Positions 1 through 6,390 of a DNA stretch of 6,493 nucleotides are shown piece after piece (within the stretch, counting starts at the first letter, position 1; every line of letters starts with the position of its first letter). Source of the DNA: Gemmatimonadota bacterium (lineage in GTDB: Bacteria; Gemmatimonadota; Gemmatimonadetes; Gemmatimonadales; GWC2-71-9); the NCBI GenBank assembly GCA_029859185.1, contig JAOUDR010000162.1:1-6493 (forward strand). The letters are read 5' to 3'. Both the position numbers and the translations under genes were made by a program. The notes below the pieces were generated by a model. The model was not told the DNA's origin, did not search any database, and was given only the letters and a program-made list of their open reading frames with translations.

Positions 1-35
1 AGCAGGAGGGCGACCAGCAGGTTATGCCGGGGCAT
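1..35 (-). CDS. Start of a probable exported protein (5' fragment only)
   Basis: Only the first 12 codons lie in the window, reading MPRHNLLVALLL before the left edge. A basic start (Arg, His) followed by an unbroken run of Leu, Val and Ala is what the beginning of a Sec signal peptide or a first membrane segment looks like. The ATG at 35-33 overlaps the 3' end of herA by 14 nt in another frame. It is preceded by a strong GGAGG at 42-46 with 6-nt spacing, lying inside the last herA codons. The start is therefore well supported, but the function is not: nothing of the mature protein is visible. It appears to be the next gene of the same operon. A chance start within the herA tail is the alternative. 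Confidence 0.6.
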   Translation of the reverse strand, partial: MPRHNLLVALL

Positions 36-1962
36 AGGGATCCTCCACCGTGCGCAGCGGGGTCACCGTGGGCGCCGTGTCCGCGCCCGCATCGCGCGGC
101 ACGGCCCTGCCCAGCCGTGCCGTGAAGTACGCCAGGACGTCCGCCGGCCGGGCGCGCCGTGTGGCCAGCAGGGCCCGCCGTACGTCCTCCTCTCGACGAC
201 CCGCAATGAGGTCCTTCACGCGTGGCGGCGCCACGCGCCGATCGAGCGCGACCAACTGGCGCACCACCGCGTCGGCAAACGGTAGCTCCGCGGCCGGCGG
301 AAACCGCTCCACTCCCTGTCGGCCGGCAAGCGCGGCGGGACGGGGAAACCGGAGGAACACCGGCTGCGTGAAGTGCGGGTGCCGGATCATCAACTCCCCC
401 TTGGGCAAGGTGGCGAGCTTCCCCTTCGTGGCCGCCGAGAGGGTCTGATAGCCCGGCGTCGCCAGCTCGTCCCCGTCCATCCGCCCGTACACGGTCGTAC
501 TGGCGTTGCCGACCACCCGCCGGTGCACCTGGGACCGGAACTGCTGCGCCCCGAACAGCACGAGTCCGAGATAGCGGCCCCGCTCCGAAATGTCGAGCAG
601 CATCTTGCGCACGTACGTCTCGGGTCCGTCCGCCGGCGCGTATTTGTTCAACTCGTCCACGAACACGATCACGTTGTCCACGCCGAGATCGCGGCGCTCG
701 AGGTGCTCGCGCAGCTTCGAGACGACCCGGGTGAACACGAGATCCTGGCCGAGCTGATCCAGCCCAGCCACATCCACGACATAGACGGTGCGGTCTCCAA
801 ACGCGCCGAACGGAAGATCGTTGCCGGTTGCTTCGTCCGTCACGAGCCCCTTGCACCGGGTGGAGACGTTCATCAAGCGGTTGCGCACCTTCCGGATCGT
901 GGCCAGGTGATGGGTGCGCCACATGTCCCGCCCACCTGCCTGCTCGAGGCCGTCGAAGATGGCGCGGAACAGGCCTTCGAGTCCCGCGAAGCTCTCGACC
1001 AGATGGTGGTTGCCCCACTCGTCAACGAACGGTCGACCCACCACCCGATCCGCCAGGAAATCGAGGAACGCGTCCGCCTTGGCGTCGATATCGTCCCGGT
1101 TGAGCAGCACCTCGGCGTAGTCGAGGACCTCGCGCAGCCCCCAGACGAGGGGCTCGACCCCGTCCACGAGATCGGGGTGGGTCCGCAGGGTGTTGAGGTT
1201 GACCCCGTCCGGCTTGAACGGCGCGAAGTACCGCACGTGCGCGAACGGCTCCGGCCGGATGGCCAGCTCGGCATACATGTCCGTGTCCTCGACCGGCAGC
1301 TCGCTCGGCAGGTCGAGGAAGGCGAGGTCCGGGCCCTTCACGTTGAAGCAGACGGCCGCCACGCTGCCCTTCCGCGCGGGGAAGTGCTGGAAGATGGCGC
1401 TCAGTAGGAACATCACGGCGCTCGTCTTCGTCGCGAGGCCCGACACGCCGGAGATGCTGAGATGCGCCGACTCCGGGCCAAGCAGGAAGTCCGCGTCGAC
1501 GAACACCGGCGCCCGCGTCCCGCCCGCGGCATAGAGCCCGATGGGGATGGCCGTGCGTTCCTCACCCCGCGCGTACGTGTCCATCCGCAGCGCCACCTCC
1601 ACGTCCGTGGCGTCCGCCACGTGCACGGCGGCCAGGGGAACCGGTTGCATGGGCTCGGGAGGATCCTGACGGAGTACCGCCGCGGTCCAGAGTCGGATCT
1701 CCGCACGGCGGGACGGTGGCGGCGGCGTTGCCGGATTGCCGTCGCTGGCCACGACCTCGTGGAGCGGCGTGAGCAGATCGGAGTACGCGCGGCCGTCCGT
1801 CACCACCGCGTAGACCGTGCGACCGGTCCCGTCCACCCTGACGATGGCGCCGATGCCGACGGGCGCCTCCACCGCCGTCCAGAAGTGGAACTGGTGCGGG
1901 CTTGCCGGGAGGGCCTCAGTGGCAACGACGCGTCCGATCGGATCTTTCGGCGCTGCGGTCAC
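22..1962 (-). CDS. herA: HerA-type DNA translocase (DUF87 ATPase), NurA partner
   Basis: This 646-residue protein is a FtsK/HerA-superfamily ATPase, expected to form a hexameric ring that translocates double-stranded DNA and feeds the NurA nuclease in DNA-end resection. Residues about 5-135 resemble the HAS-barrel domain that docks NurA (PIGRVVATEALP, then a VGIGAIVRVDG strand pair). The Walker A position is 172-181 (GVSGLATKTS; Lys179, Thr180), with Thr where Gly usually precedes Lys. Walker B is IVFVDE with Asp436 and Glu437, followed by LNKYAP. The sensor region is LFGAQQFRSQVHRRVVGN at about 469-486, as in HerA. The C-terminus (about 600-646) is Pro/Ala-rich and probably disordered. The GTG start at 1962 is chosen because it has GGAGG 6 nt upstream and overlaps the nurA stop as GTGA; an ATG at 2166 would add only an out-of-frame shadow of nurA. 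Family assignment is strong; the specific role (repair or phage defence) is inferred. Confidence 0.9.
   Translation of the reverse strand: MTAAPKDPIGRVVATEALPASPHQFHFWTAVEAPVGIGAIVRVDGTGRTVYAVVTDGRAYSDLLTPLHEVVASDGNPATPPPPSRRAEIRLWTAAVLRQDPPEPMQPVPLAAVHVADATDVEVALRMDTYARGEERTAIPIGLYAAGGTRAPVFVDADFLLGPESAHLSISGVSGLATKTSAVMFLLSAIFQHFPARKGSVAAVCFNVKGPDLAFLDLPSELPVEDTDMYAELAIRPEPFAHVRYFAPFKPDGVNLNTLRTHPDLVDGVEPLVWGLREVLDYAEVLLNRDDIDAKADAFLDFLADRVVGRPFVDEWGNHHLVESFAGLEGLFRAIFDGLEQAGGRDMWRTHHLATIRKVRNRLMNVSTRCKGLVTDEATGNDLPFGAFGDRTVYVVDVAGLDQLGQDLVFTRVVSKLREHLERRDLGVDNVIVFVDELNKYAPADGPETYVRKMLLDISERGRYLGLVLFGAQQFRSQVHRRVVGNASTTVYGRMDGDELATPGYQTLSAATKGKLATLPKGELMIRHPHFTQPVFLRFPRPAALAGRQGVERFPPAAELPFADAVVRQLVALDRRVAPPRVKDLIAGRREEDVRRALLATRRARPADVLAYFTARLGRAVPRDAGADTAPTVTPLRTVEDPYAPA
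42..46 (-). promoter_or_regulatory. Ribosome binding site inside the end of herA
   Basis: On the minus strand GGTGGAGG, encoded within the TVED stretch at the herA C-terminus, ends 6 nt before an ATG at 35-33. It supports a real downstream gene that overlaps herA by 14 nt. Confidence 0.6.
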
Positions 1963-2855
1963 AGCCAACCTCCCGCCTGGGCACGGAGCACGGTCTCGAC
2001 TTCGTGGAGCGGATACAGGAGCCGGTCCCAACGGGAATCCCGTCCCGCGATGGGCGCCCGTTCCGCCAGCAACCACCGGCTCACCCGATCCGCGTCCTCC
2101 ACTACCCCGTCGGCGGCGATCCGCTCCACCCGGGTGAGGCCATGCAGGAGATCCTCGTCTCGCCACGGCCAGAGTCTAAGGTACCACGAGAGGATGGTCG
2201 TGCCGTCCCCCAGCTCACGCGCGAAGACGCTTGATCGGCTGCCCTCCGGGGCCGTGAGGGCCACCTCCAGATCCGCCCCCTCGAGGAACTGCGTCTCGTG
2301 CTTCTTGATCACACCGACCGCACGATCCGCTCCGGCCACCCCGCGCAGGCCGGCGAGCCCGCCGTCGACGATCAGTACCGCTGTTTGGGGCATCGCGAGG
2401 AAGTCCCGGCACACCTCCCGCTCGAGCGCCTCCCGTCGCCGCTCGACCACTTGGGCCGCCGCCCACCGGTCGAGAAAGGGATGGGGCCGCGGATCCCCGT
2501 CCGCTTCGAAGATCGGGAACCCCACGTCATCGAGCGCCTGCCGCTCGCCCGGGGCGAGACGCCCCGCAGGTACCACCAGAAACTCCTCGACCCGCCGCAC
2601 GGCGCACCGGAGCGCTCCTTCCGAGCGCACGAGTACGCCCGCCGCCACCTGCGCCCGCGCCACCGGCACGATCCCGAAGTGCCCTTCGACGCCCCAGCGC
2701 TGGATGCCGTCGGCGAATCCCACCCCGTCCGGGGCCGGCTCGGCCCGACCAACCGGCAGGGCGCGAACCCGCTTCCCCTCCGCCACCCGCGCGCTGGCGA
2801 ACGGTCGCTGGACCGGTTGGGGCGCTCCCTGGATGGCCGTGCCGCGGGCCGGCAT
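1959..2855 (-). CDS. nurA: NurA-domain nuclease, HerA partner
   Basis: This 298-residue protein matches the NurA nuclease pattern (RNase H-like fold, Mn-dependent, acting with HerA on DNA ends). A first Asp-Gly motif, VGFADG (Asp49), is followed by a strand-rich region (GIVPVARAQVAAGVL). A helix rich in Glu/Arg (about 137-150) follows. A second hydrophobic Asp-Gly motif is VLIVDGGL (Asp164), then VGVIKKHE (Lys184, Lys185, His186), the conserved NurA lysine segment. The C-terminal DRLLYPLHEVETVL (His284) fits the terminal NurA motif. The first motif lacks the Ser often seen after VDG. The length is close to the shorter NurA proteins. The stop overlaps herA by 4 nt (GTGA). The start is uncertain: the ATG at 2855 has an AGGTGG only 1 nt away, while an in-frame CTG at 2903-2901 overlaps the methyltransferase stop (CTGA) and would add 16 residues with coding-like composition. 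The call rests on motif order plus linkage to herA, not on overall similarity. Confidence 0.8.
   Translation of the reverse strand: MPARGTAIQGAPQPVQRPFASARVAEGKRVRALPVGRAEPAPDGVGFADGIQRWGVEGHFGIVPVARAQVAAGVLVRSEGALRCAVRRVEEFLVVPAGRLAPGERQALDDVGFPIFEADGDPRPHPFLDRWAAAQVVERRREALEREVCRDFLAMPQTAVLIVDGGLAGLRGVAGADRAVGVIKKHETQFLEGADLEVALTAPEGSRSSVFARELGDGTTILSWYLRLWPWRDEDLLHGLTRVERIAADGVVEDADRVSRWLLAERAPIAGRDSRWDRLLYPLHEVETVLRAQAGGWL
1969..1973 (-). promoter_or_regulatory. Ribosome binding site deciding the herA start
   Basis: On the minus strand GGGAGG ends 6 nt before the GTG at 1962-1960. It lies within the last codons of nurA. Together with the GTGA stop/start overlap it fixes the herA start and suggests coupled production of NurA and HerA. 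Confidence 0.75.
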
Positions 2856-2899
2856 GCCACCTGCGGCCGTGAGCGCGGACCGGAGCCGCGCGCGGGTCG

Positions 2900-3541
2900 T
2901 CAGGGCGCCACCCGAACGGCGGCCAGCAGGCCGTCCCGGACCGGGATCACCGCCGTGGTGAACCGCCGGTCGGCCGCCATGCGTCGGTTGAACTCGCGCA
3001 TGCCGCGCAGGTCGGCGCCGTCGGCGTCGGGATCCGCGATGCGTCCGTCCATGAAGGTGTTGTCACAGAGGAGCAGACCGCCCACCCGCAGGAGCCGCAG
3101 GGACAGATCGAGGTACTCCGGCAGTGGCGCCTTGTCGGCATCGAGGAAGATGGCATCGAATGGACCGTCGAGACTCGCCATCGTATCGCGCGCCTCGCCG
3201 CAGCGGAGGTCCACGCGGTCGGCCACGCCCGCCCGCTCGAACGCCGCCCGCGCGTGCGCCGCGTGCCCCTCGTCGCCCTCGATCGTGATCAACCGCCCGC
3301 CGGGGGCCAGCCCGCGCGCCAGCCAGATCCCGCTGTACCCGCCCAGCGTCCCGACTTCGAGCACCCGACGGGCCCCGAGCAGCCGGATCAGCATCTGGAG
3401 GATCGCGCCCTCCGCCGCCGAGATATGGATGGTGGGGAGATCGGCGTCCCGGTGACCGGTCCGCACGGCGGCGAGCGCGGCGTCCTCCGGAGCGAAGTGC
3501 GCCGCGAGGTATTCGGCGAGGGGCGACGGCTCCGCCGTCAT
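2900..3541 (-). CDS. SAM-dependent O-methyltransferase, class I (Methyltransf_3 / COG4122 type)
   Basis: This 213-residue protein is a cation-dependent O-methyltransferase of the caffeoyl-CoA/catechol type, which transfers methyl from S-adenosylmethionine to a hydroxyl of a small, usually catechol-like acceptor. Motif I is VLEVGTLGGYSG (60-71), followed by acidic Glu88 in LITIEGD for the ribose hydroxyls. FDAIFLDADK (128-137) gives the metal-binding Asp134, and LLLCDN gives Asp160 and Asn161, the usual metal ligand pair. The C-terminal strand pair (FTTAVIPVRDGLLAAVRVAP) is typical, and the length is normal for bacterial members. The ATG at 3541 overlaps the upstream stop as ATGA. An AGGAGG sits only 1 nt before it, closer than ideal, so re-initiation by ribosomes finishing the upstream gene is likely. 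The longer reading frame to 3973 only shadows the upstream gene. The acceptor substrate cannot be read from the sequence. Confidence 0.92.
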   Translation of the reverse strand: MTAEPSPLAEYLAAHFAPEDAALAAVRTGHRDADLPTIHISAAEGAILQMLIRLLGARRVLEVGTLGGYSGIWLARGLAPGGRLITIEGDEGHAAHARAAFERAGVADRVDLRCGEARDTMASLDGPFDAIFLDADKAPLPEYLDLSLRLLRVGGLLLCDNTFMDGRIADPDADGADLRGMREFNRRMAADRRFTTAVIPVRDGLLAAVRVAP

Positions 3542-4029
3542 TCCTCCTGCGGGAAGAGCGGAAGGTCCTGGAGCCAGATGCCGGCGAGGTGTCCGTCGGC
3601 GTCGAGATCGACGACCACATTGCCCGCGATCCGGACCGACCGGGCTCGGCCAGGACCAAACCGCAGATGCACGAGCGTCTCGGATGCGTTCGCCGCGCCG
3701 CTGATTGGCGTGTCGACCTCGAGGACGCCCGTGGTCTCCCCGGCCGGCGGCTCGAGCCGGACGCGGCCGGCCGGCGCGTCGTGTGGCGCCACGAGCGTGG
3801 CGCGCTCCACATCTGGCCACACCACGACCTCGACACCGCAGAGCACTCCCCGCTCGGTCTCGAGCAGGATCACCGCTCCGGTGGAGTTCTCCAGCTCCCA
3901 GGAACCCGTGAAGCCCTCCGCGTCCGCCGTGACCTTCTGTCGCCCGGACAGGATCTCCGTCTCGGTATCCCAACGGAAGGGAAACGCCGGCAGCGGGCGG
4001 TCGGTCGGTGTACTGGTGGCTCGGATCAT
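3538..4029 (-). CDS. Protein of unknown function with a DUF2283-like C-terminus
   Basis: I do not recognise a characterised family for this 163-residue acidic protein. It has no signal peptide, membrane segment or cysteine pair (a single Cys at 64). Residues about 15-100 read as alternating short beta strands and turns: FRWDTETEILSGR, GFTGSWELENSTGAVILLE, GVLCGVEVVVWP. The C-terminus, NVVVDLDADGHLAGIWLQDL (137-156), matches the DUF2283 signature of a hydrophobic strand, Asp-x-Asp-x-x-Gly, then a Gly-Ile strand. A preceding LVHLRFGPGRARSVRI fits the upstream strand of that small domain. The ATG at 4029 follows the aminotransferase stop by 1 nt and has GGAG 8 nt upstream; upstream methionines in frame (to 4137) lie inside the aminotransferase gene and are rejected. 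The stop overlaps the methyltransferase start as ATGA, so the three genes are likely translated together. It could be a small accessory or scaffold protein, but no function is assigned. Confidence 0.8.
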   Translation of the reverse strand: MIRATSTPTDRPLPAFPFRWDTETEILSGRQKVTADAEGFTGSWELENSTGAVILLETERGVLCGVEVVVWPDVERATLVAPHDAPAGRVRLEPPAGETTGVLEVDTPISGAANASETLVHLRFGPGRARSVRIAGNVVVDLDADGHLAGIWLQDLPLFPQEE

Positions 4030-4030
4030 G

Positions 4031-5218
4031 TCACAGACTCCGCATGCAGCGGGCGATGCGCTCGAGGGCGCGGTTGAGCTCCTCTTCCGACGCGGCATAG
4101 CTGAGTCGTACCCACCGCGTATCTCCAAACGCGTCACCCGGCACCAACGCCACGCCCTCCCGGTTGATCAGGCGCTCACAGAACCCCGCGGCCGTGGTGA
4201 TCTCCTGCCCGAAGAGGTGATCCACACGGAAGAAGAAGTAGAACGCCCCGACGGGATCCACGAACTCGACGCCCGCCATCTCCTTGCGGAAATACGCCTC
4301 CACAAGATCGCGCCGACCGCGAAACGCCTCCACCATCCGATCGACGTCCTGCTCGATCCGATCATCCCCGAACGCGGCCACCGCGGCCCACTGGGACGCC
4401 TGCGCCGCACCGCTGGTGGTGTGGGACTGCAACCCCGCCATCGCCTTGGCCACCGGCCCGGGCGCGAGCGCGAGGCCGATGCGCCAGCCGGTCATCGCGT
4501 ACGCCTTGCTCACCCCCGAGATCATCACGACGCGCTCGAGCAACTCGTCGGGGAGATCCAGCACCGACGGCGCCGGGCCGGGTCCGTAGTGGATGCGCCG
4601 GTAGATCTCGTCGGAGATCATCCAGATCTCATGCTTGTGGGCCCACTCGGCGATGGCTTTGAGCTCCGCCCGCGTGTACACGGCACCGGTGGGATTGCAG
4701 GGAGACGAGAACAGCAGCCCGCGTGTCAGGCTATCCCGTTCACGCTCGAGGTCCTCGACGCTCACCTTCATGCTCCACTCGGGAGCACCCGGCACGATCA
4801 CCGGCTCGGCGCGCGCGAACCGGAGCATCTGGGGATACGACACCCAGTACGGGGCCGGGACGAGCACCTTGTCGCCCGACCCGAAGAGCACAAAGCACGT
4901 ATTGAACAGTGACTGCTTGGCTCCGCTCGACACCACGATGTGATCGGCATTGACCGGTCGCCCACCCGACAGGAGCGAAAAGTGCCGGGCGGCCGCCGCG
5001 CGCAGATCGAGGAGTCCCTGGTTGGGAGGGTAGTGGGTCTTGCCCTGCTGAATCGACCGGATTCCGGCCTCCGCCGCAATCCGCGGGGTGTCGAAGTCCG
5101 GTTCGCCGGCGGAAAGATCCACCACGTCCTCACCCGCCGAGCGGCGCTGCTGGGCCGCGTGGCTGATGGCCAGCGTCTCGGACGGCTTCAGGTACTCGAG
5201 GTTCTTCGACAGTCTCAT
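4031..5218 (-). CDS. PLP-dependent class I aminotransferase, aspartate aminotransferase type
   Basis: This 395-residue cytosolic enzyme belongs to fold type I aminotransferases, subgroup I-gamma (Thermus AspC / Bacillus AspB type). It swaps amino groups between aspartate or a similar amino acid and 2-oxoglutarate. Visible landmarks are LSAGEPDFDTP (35-44), the phosphate-binding SSGAKQSLFN (97-106, Lys101 as in the GGKQ of Thermus-type enzymes), PYWVSYP (123-129, Tyr124 and Trp125 near the cofactor), and SSPCNPTG (Asn175). They continue with SDEIY (Asp203, Tyr206), the Schiff-base lysine GVSKAYAMTGWRIG (Lys238, Arg246), and RWVRLSYA (Arg371, binding the substrate alpha-carboxylate). All expected residues are present and the length is normal. 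The ATG at 5218 overlaps the peptidase stop as ATGA, with GGAG 9 nt upstream. Substrate range could include prephenate or aromatic amino acids. Following a peptidase gene, a catabolic role for released amino acids is plausible but inferred. Confidence 0.95.
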   Translation of the reverse strand: MRLSKNLEYLKPSETLAISHAAQQRRSAGEDVVDLSAGEPDFDTPRIAAEAGIRSIQQGKTHYPPNQGLLDLRAAAARHFSLLSGGRPVNADHIVVSSGAKQSLFNTCFVLFGSGDKVLVPAPYWVSYPQMLRFARAEPVIVPGAPEWSMKVSVEDLERERDSLTRGLLFSSPCNPTGAVYTRAELKAIAEWAHKHEIWMISDEIYRRIHYGPGPAPSVLDLPDELLERVVMISGVSKAYAMTGWRIGLALAPGPVAKAMAGLQSHTTSGAAQASQWAAVAAFGDDRIEQDVDRMVEAFRGRRDLVEAYFRKEMAGVEFVDPVGAFYFFFRVDHLFGQEITTAAGFCERLINREGVALVPGDAFGDTRWVRLSYAASEEELNRALERIARCMRSL

Positions 5219-6384
5219 GGGCGAATGGCTCCGTACCGGCGCAGCACGTCGAGGGTCGCGGCGAGCGGCAGCGCTTCGACCGTGCGGGAGGTCCCACGGA
5301 CCGAGGTCGCGAGGAACAGCGAATTATATATCGCCTCCTCGGTGGCTTCGATGACCCCCTCGAACAACGGGCTCATGGCGTCGTTGCCGACCGGCCCGCG
5401 GGCCGCCAGATCGGCCACCGGCACCGTCGAGAAGGCGATCACGTAGTCACCAGATCCATTCGTCATCGAGGAACCCGTCCGGGCGAGCCCCGCCAGCGCG
5501 CGCCGCCCCAGGCGCTCGAGGTTCCGATGGTCGATCGGCGCATCCGTCGCCACGACGATCATGATCGACCCATCTGCCACTCCTCCCTCTCCTCCCTCTC
5601 CTCCCTCTCCTCCTCCATCCCTACCACCAATCTCCCCCTTCAAGTAGTACTGCCCCAGTTCCTGCCCCACCGGGGCGCCGTTGATCGTGAGAATCCCGCC
5701 GAAATTGGTCTGGACGAGCACACCGACGGTCCAGCCGCCCAACGCCGGCGGCAGGCGGCGGCTCGACGTGCCGATGCCGCCTTTCCATCCGAACGCGATC
5801 GTGCCTCGGCCGGCACCTACGCTTCCCTGTGTCACCGGGCCCGAATCCGCGGCGGCAATCGCGGCCAGGACGTGGGCCTCGGTCACCGGCCGACGCCGAA
5901 TGTCGTTCAACCCGCCGTCGTTGGTCTCACCCACCACCACGTTGATGGACCGCACGCGCTCGTTGCCCGGCAGGCCGAGCAGGTAGCTGAGCGCGGCGTC
6001 CGCCACCCGCGGCACGCAGAGGGTACAGGTGAGCAGAATCGGCGACTCGATCTCGCCGAGTTCCTGGACTTGCGTGCTGCCCATCAGCTTGCCGAACCCA
6101 TTCCCGACCACGATGGCGCCGGGGACCTTCTGGCGGAACGGGTTGCCGCCATGCGCCAGGACGGCGGTGACGCCCGTGTTGATGGCGTCGCCCTCCACGA
6201 CGGTCGTGTGCCCCACGCGAACGCCCGCGACATCCGTGATGGCGTTGTGCGCGCCCGGCGGCAGCACACCGACGATGACCCCGAGTTCCCGGGCGCTCCG
6301 GCGAGCCGCGTCCTGTGCCTCCACCGCCTGCCCTCCCGTGACAGCCCCGAGCACCCCCAACCCAGCCACCCAGCGCAGTCGCAT
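5215..6384 (-). CDS. Exported P1-family (S58, DmpA-type) self-processing aminopeptidase
   Basis: This 389-residue protein is a DmpA/BapA-like N-terminal-nucleophile hydrolase that removes N-terminal residues from peptides or amides. Residues 1-23 form a signal peptide (basic MRLR, hydrophobic VAGLGVLGAV, probable cleavage after VEA), so it should act outside the cytoplasm. Family motifs follow: NAITDVAGVRVGHTTV (47-62), HGGNPF (79-83), NGFGKLMGSTQVQELG (95-110), VGETNDGGLND (151-161) and LVQTNFGG (Asn227, a likely oxyanion-hole residue). The probable self-cleavage point is Gly272/Ser273 in DGSIMIVVATDAP, giving an alpha chain of about 249 residues after export and a beta chain of 117, close to DmpA. 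GSGDYVIAFST lies at 310-320. A Glu-Gly-Gly repeat (about 258-268) sits just before the cleavage site. The ATG at 6384 is chosen for its AAAGGA 6 nt upstream and the signal peptide; an ATG at 6468 would put 28 residues ahead of it. It appears to be the first gene of the operon. Confidence 0.93.
   Translation of the reverse strand: MRLRWVAGLGVLGAVTGGQAVEAQDAARRSARELGVIVGVLPPGAHNAITDVAGVRVGHTTVVEGDAINTGVTAVLAHGGNPFRQKVPGAIVVGNGFGKLMGSTQVQELGEIESPILLTCTLCVPRVADAALSYLLGLPGNERVRSINVVVGETNDGGLNDIRRRPVTEAHVLAAIAAADSGPVTQGSVGAGRGTIAFGWKGGIGTSSRRLPPALGGWTVGVLVQTNFGGILTINGAPVGQELGQYYLKGEIGGRDGGGEGGEGGEGGVADGSIMIVVATDAPIDHRNLERLGRRALAGLARTGSSMTNGSGDYVIAFSTVPVADLAARGPVGNDAMSPLFEGVIEATEEAIYNSLFLATSVRGTSRTVEALPLAATLDVLRRYGAIRP
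5323..5328 (-). promoter_or_regulatory. Candidate internal -10 box within the peptidase gene
   Basis: A perfect TATAAT lies on the minus strand inside an AT-only run (ATATATAAT, plus strand 5322-5330) in otherwise GC-rich coding DNA, about 105 nt before the aminotransferase start. The matching -35 region at 17-nt spacing (TCGAAG, 5346-5351) is poor. The bases encode Ile-Tyr-Asn with A/T-ending codons (ATA TAT AAT), although GC-ending synonyms exist. It could drive the aminotransferase and downstream genes separately from the peptidase, or it could be chance. Confidence 0.25.
5581..5616 (-). repeat. 9-bp tandem repeat encoding Glu-Gly-Gly units
   Basis: On the plus strand the 9-mer TCCTCCCTC occurs three times exactly in tandem (5581-5589, 5590-5598, 5599-5607), followed by a fourth, partial unit TCCTCCTCC (5608-5616). 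The minus strand is entirely purine here and encodes GGGEGGEGGEGG in the peptidase, in a loop just upstream of the self-cleavage Gly/Ser. The unit is a multiple of three, so slippage would lengthen or shorten the loop without a frameshift. Such a purine-only mirror-like tract can also adopt triplex structure. Confidence 0.9.
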
Positions 6385-6390
6385 GTCAGG

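Noticed and set aside
373..1407. Plus-strand open frame of 344 residues rich in His, Val and Arg
   Set aside because: It is antisense to the ATPase core of herA. The apparent regularity mirrors herA codon structure.
1963..2166. Extension of herA to an upstream ATG at 2166
   Set aside because: The added 68 residues are Gly/Arg/Pro-rich shadow of the nurA C-terminus. The GTG at 1962 has a strong ribosome binding site and the family N-terminus begins right after it.
1462..2961. Long plus-strand open frame of 499 residues
   Set aside because: It is antisense to herA and nurA, is Arg/Ser/Pro-rich low-complexity sequence, has no domain motif, and arises from high GC. The minus-strand frames carry recognisable catalytic motifs.
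3542..3973. Extension of the O-methyltransferase to an ATG at 3973
   Set aside because: It would add 144 residues of Gly/Arg-rich sequence antithetic to the family and wholly overlap the preceding gene. The family N-terminus starts at 3541.
3254..4912. Plus-strand open frame of 552 residues
   Set aside because: It spans antisense to three well-supported minus-strand genes (methyltransferase, unknown protein, aminotransferase). Its translation shows no family motif.
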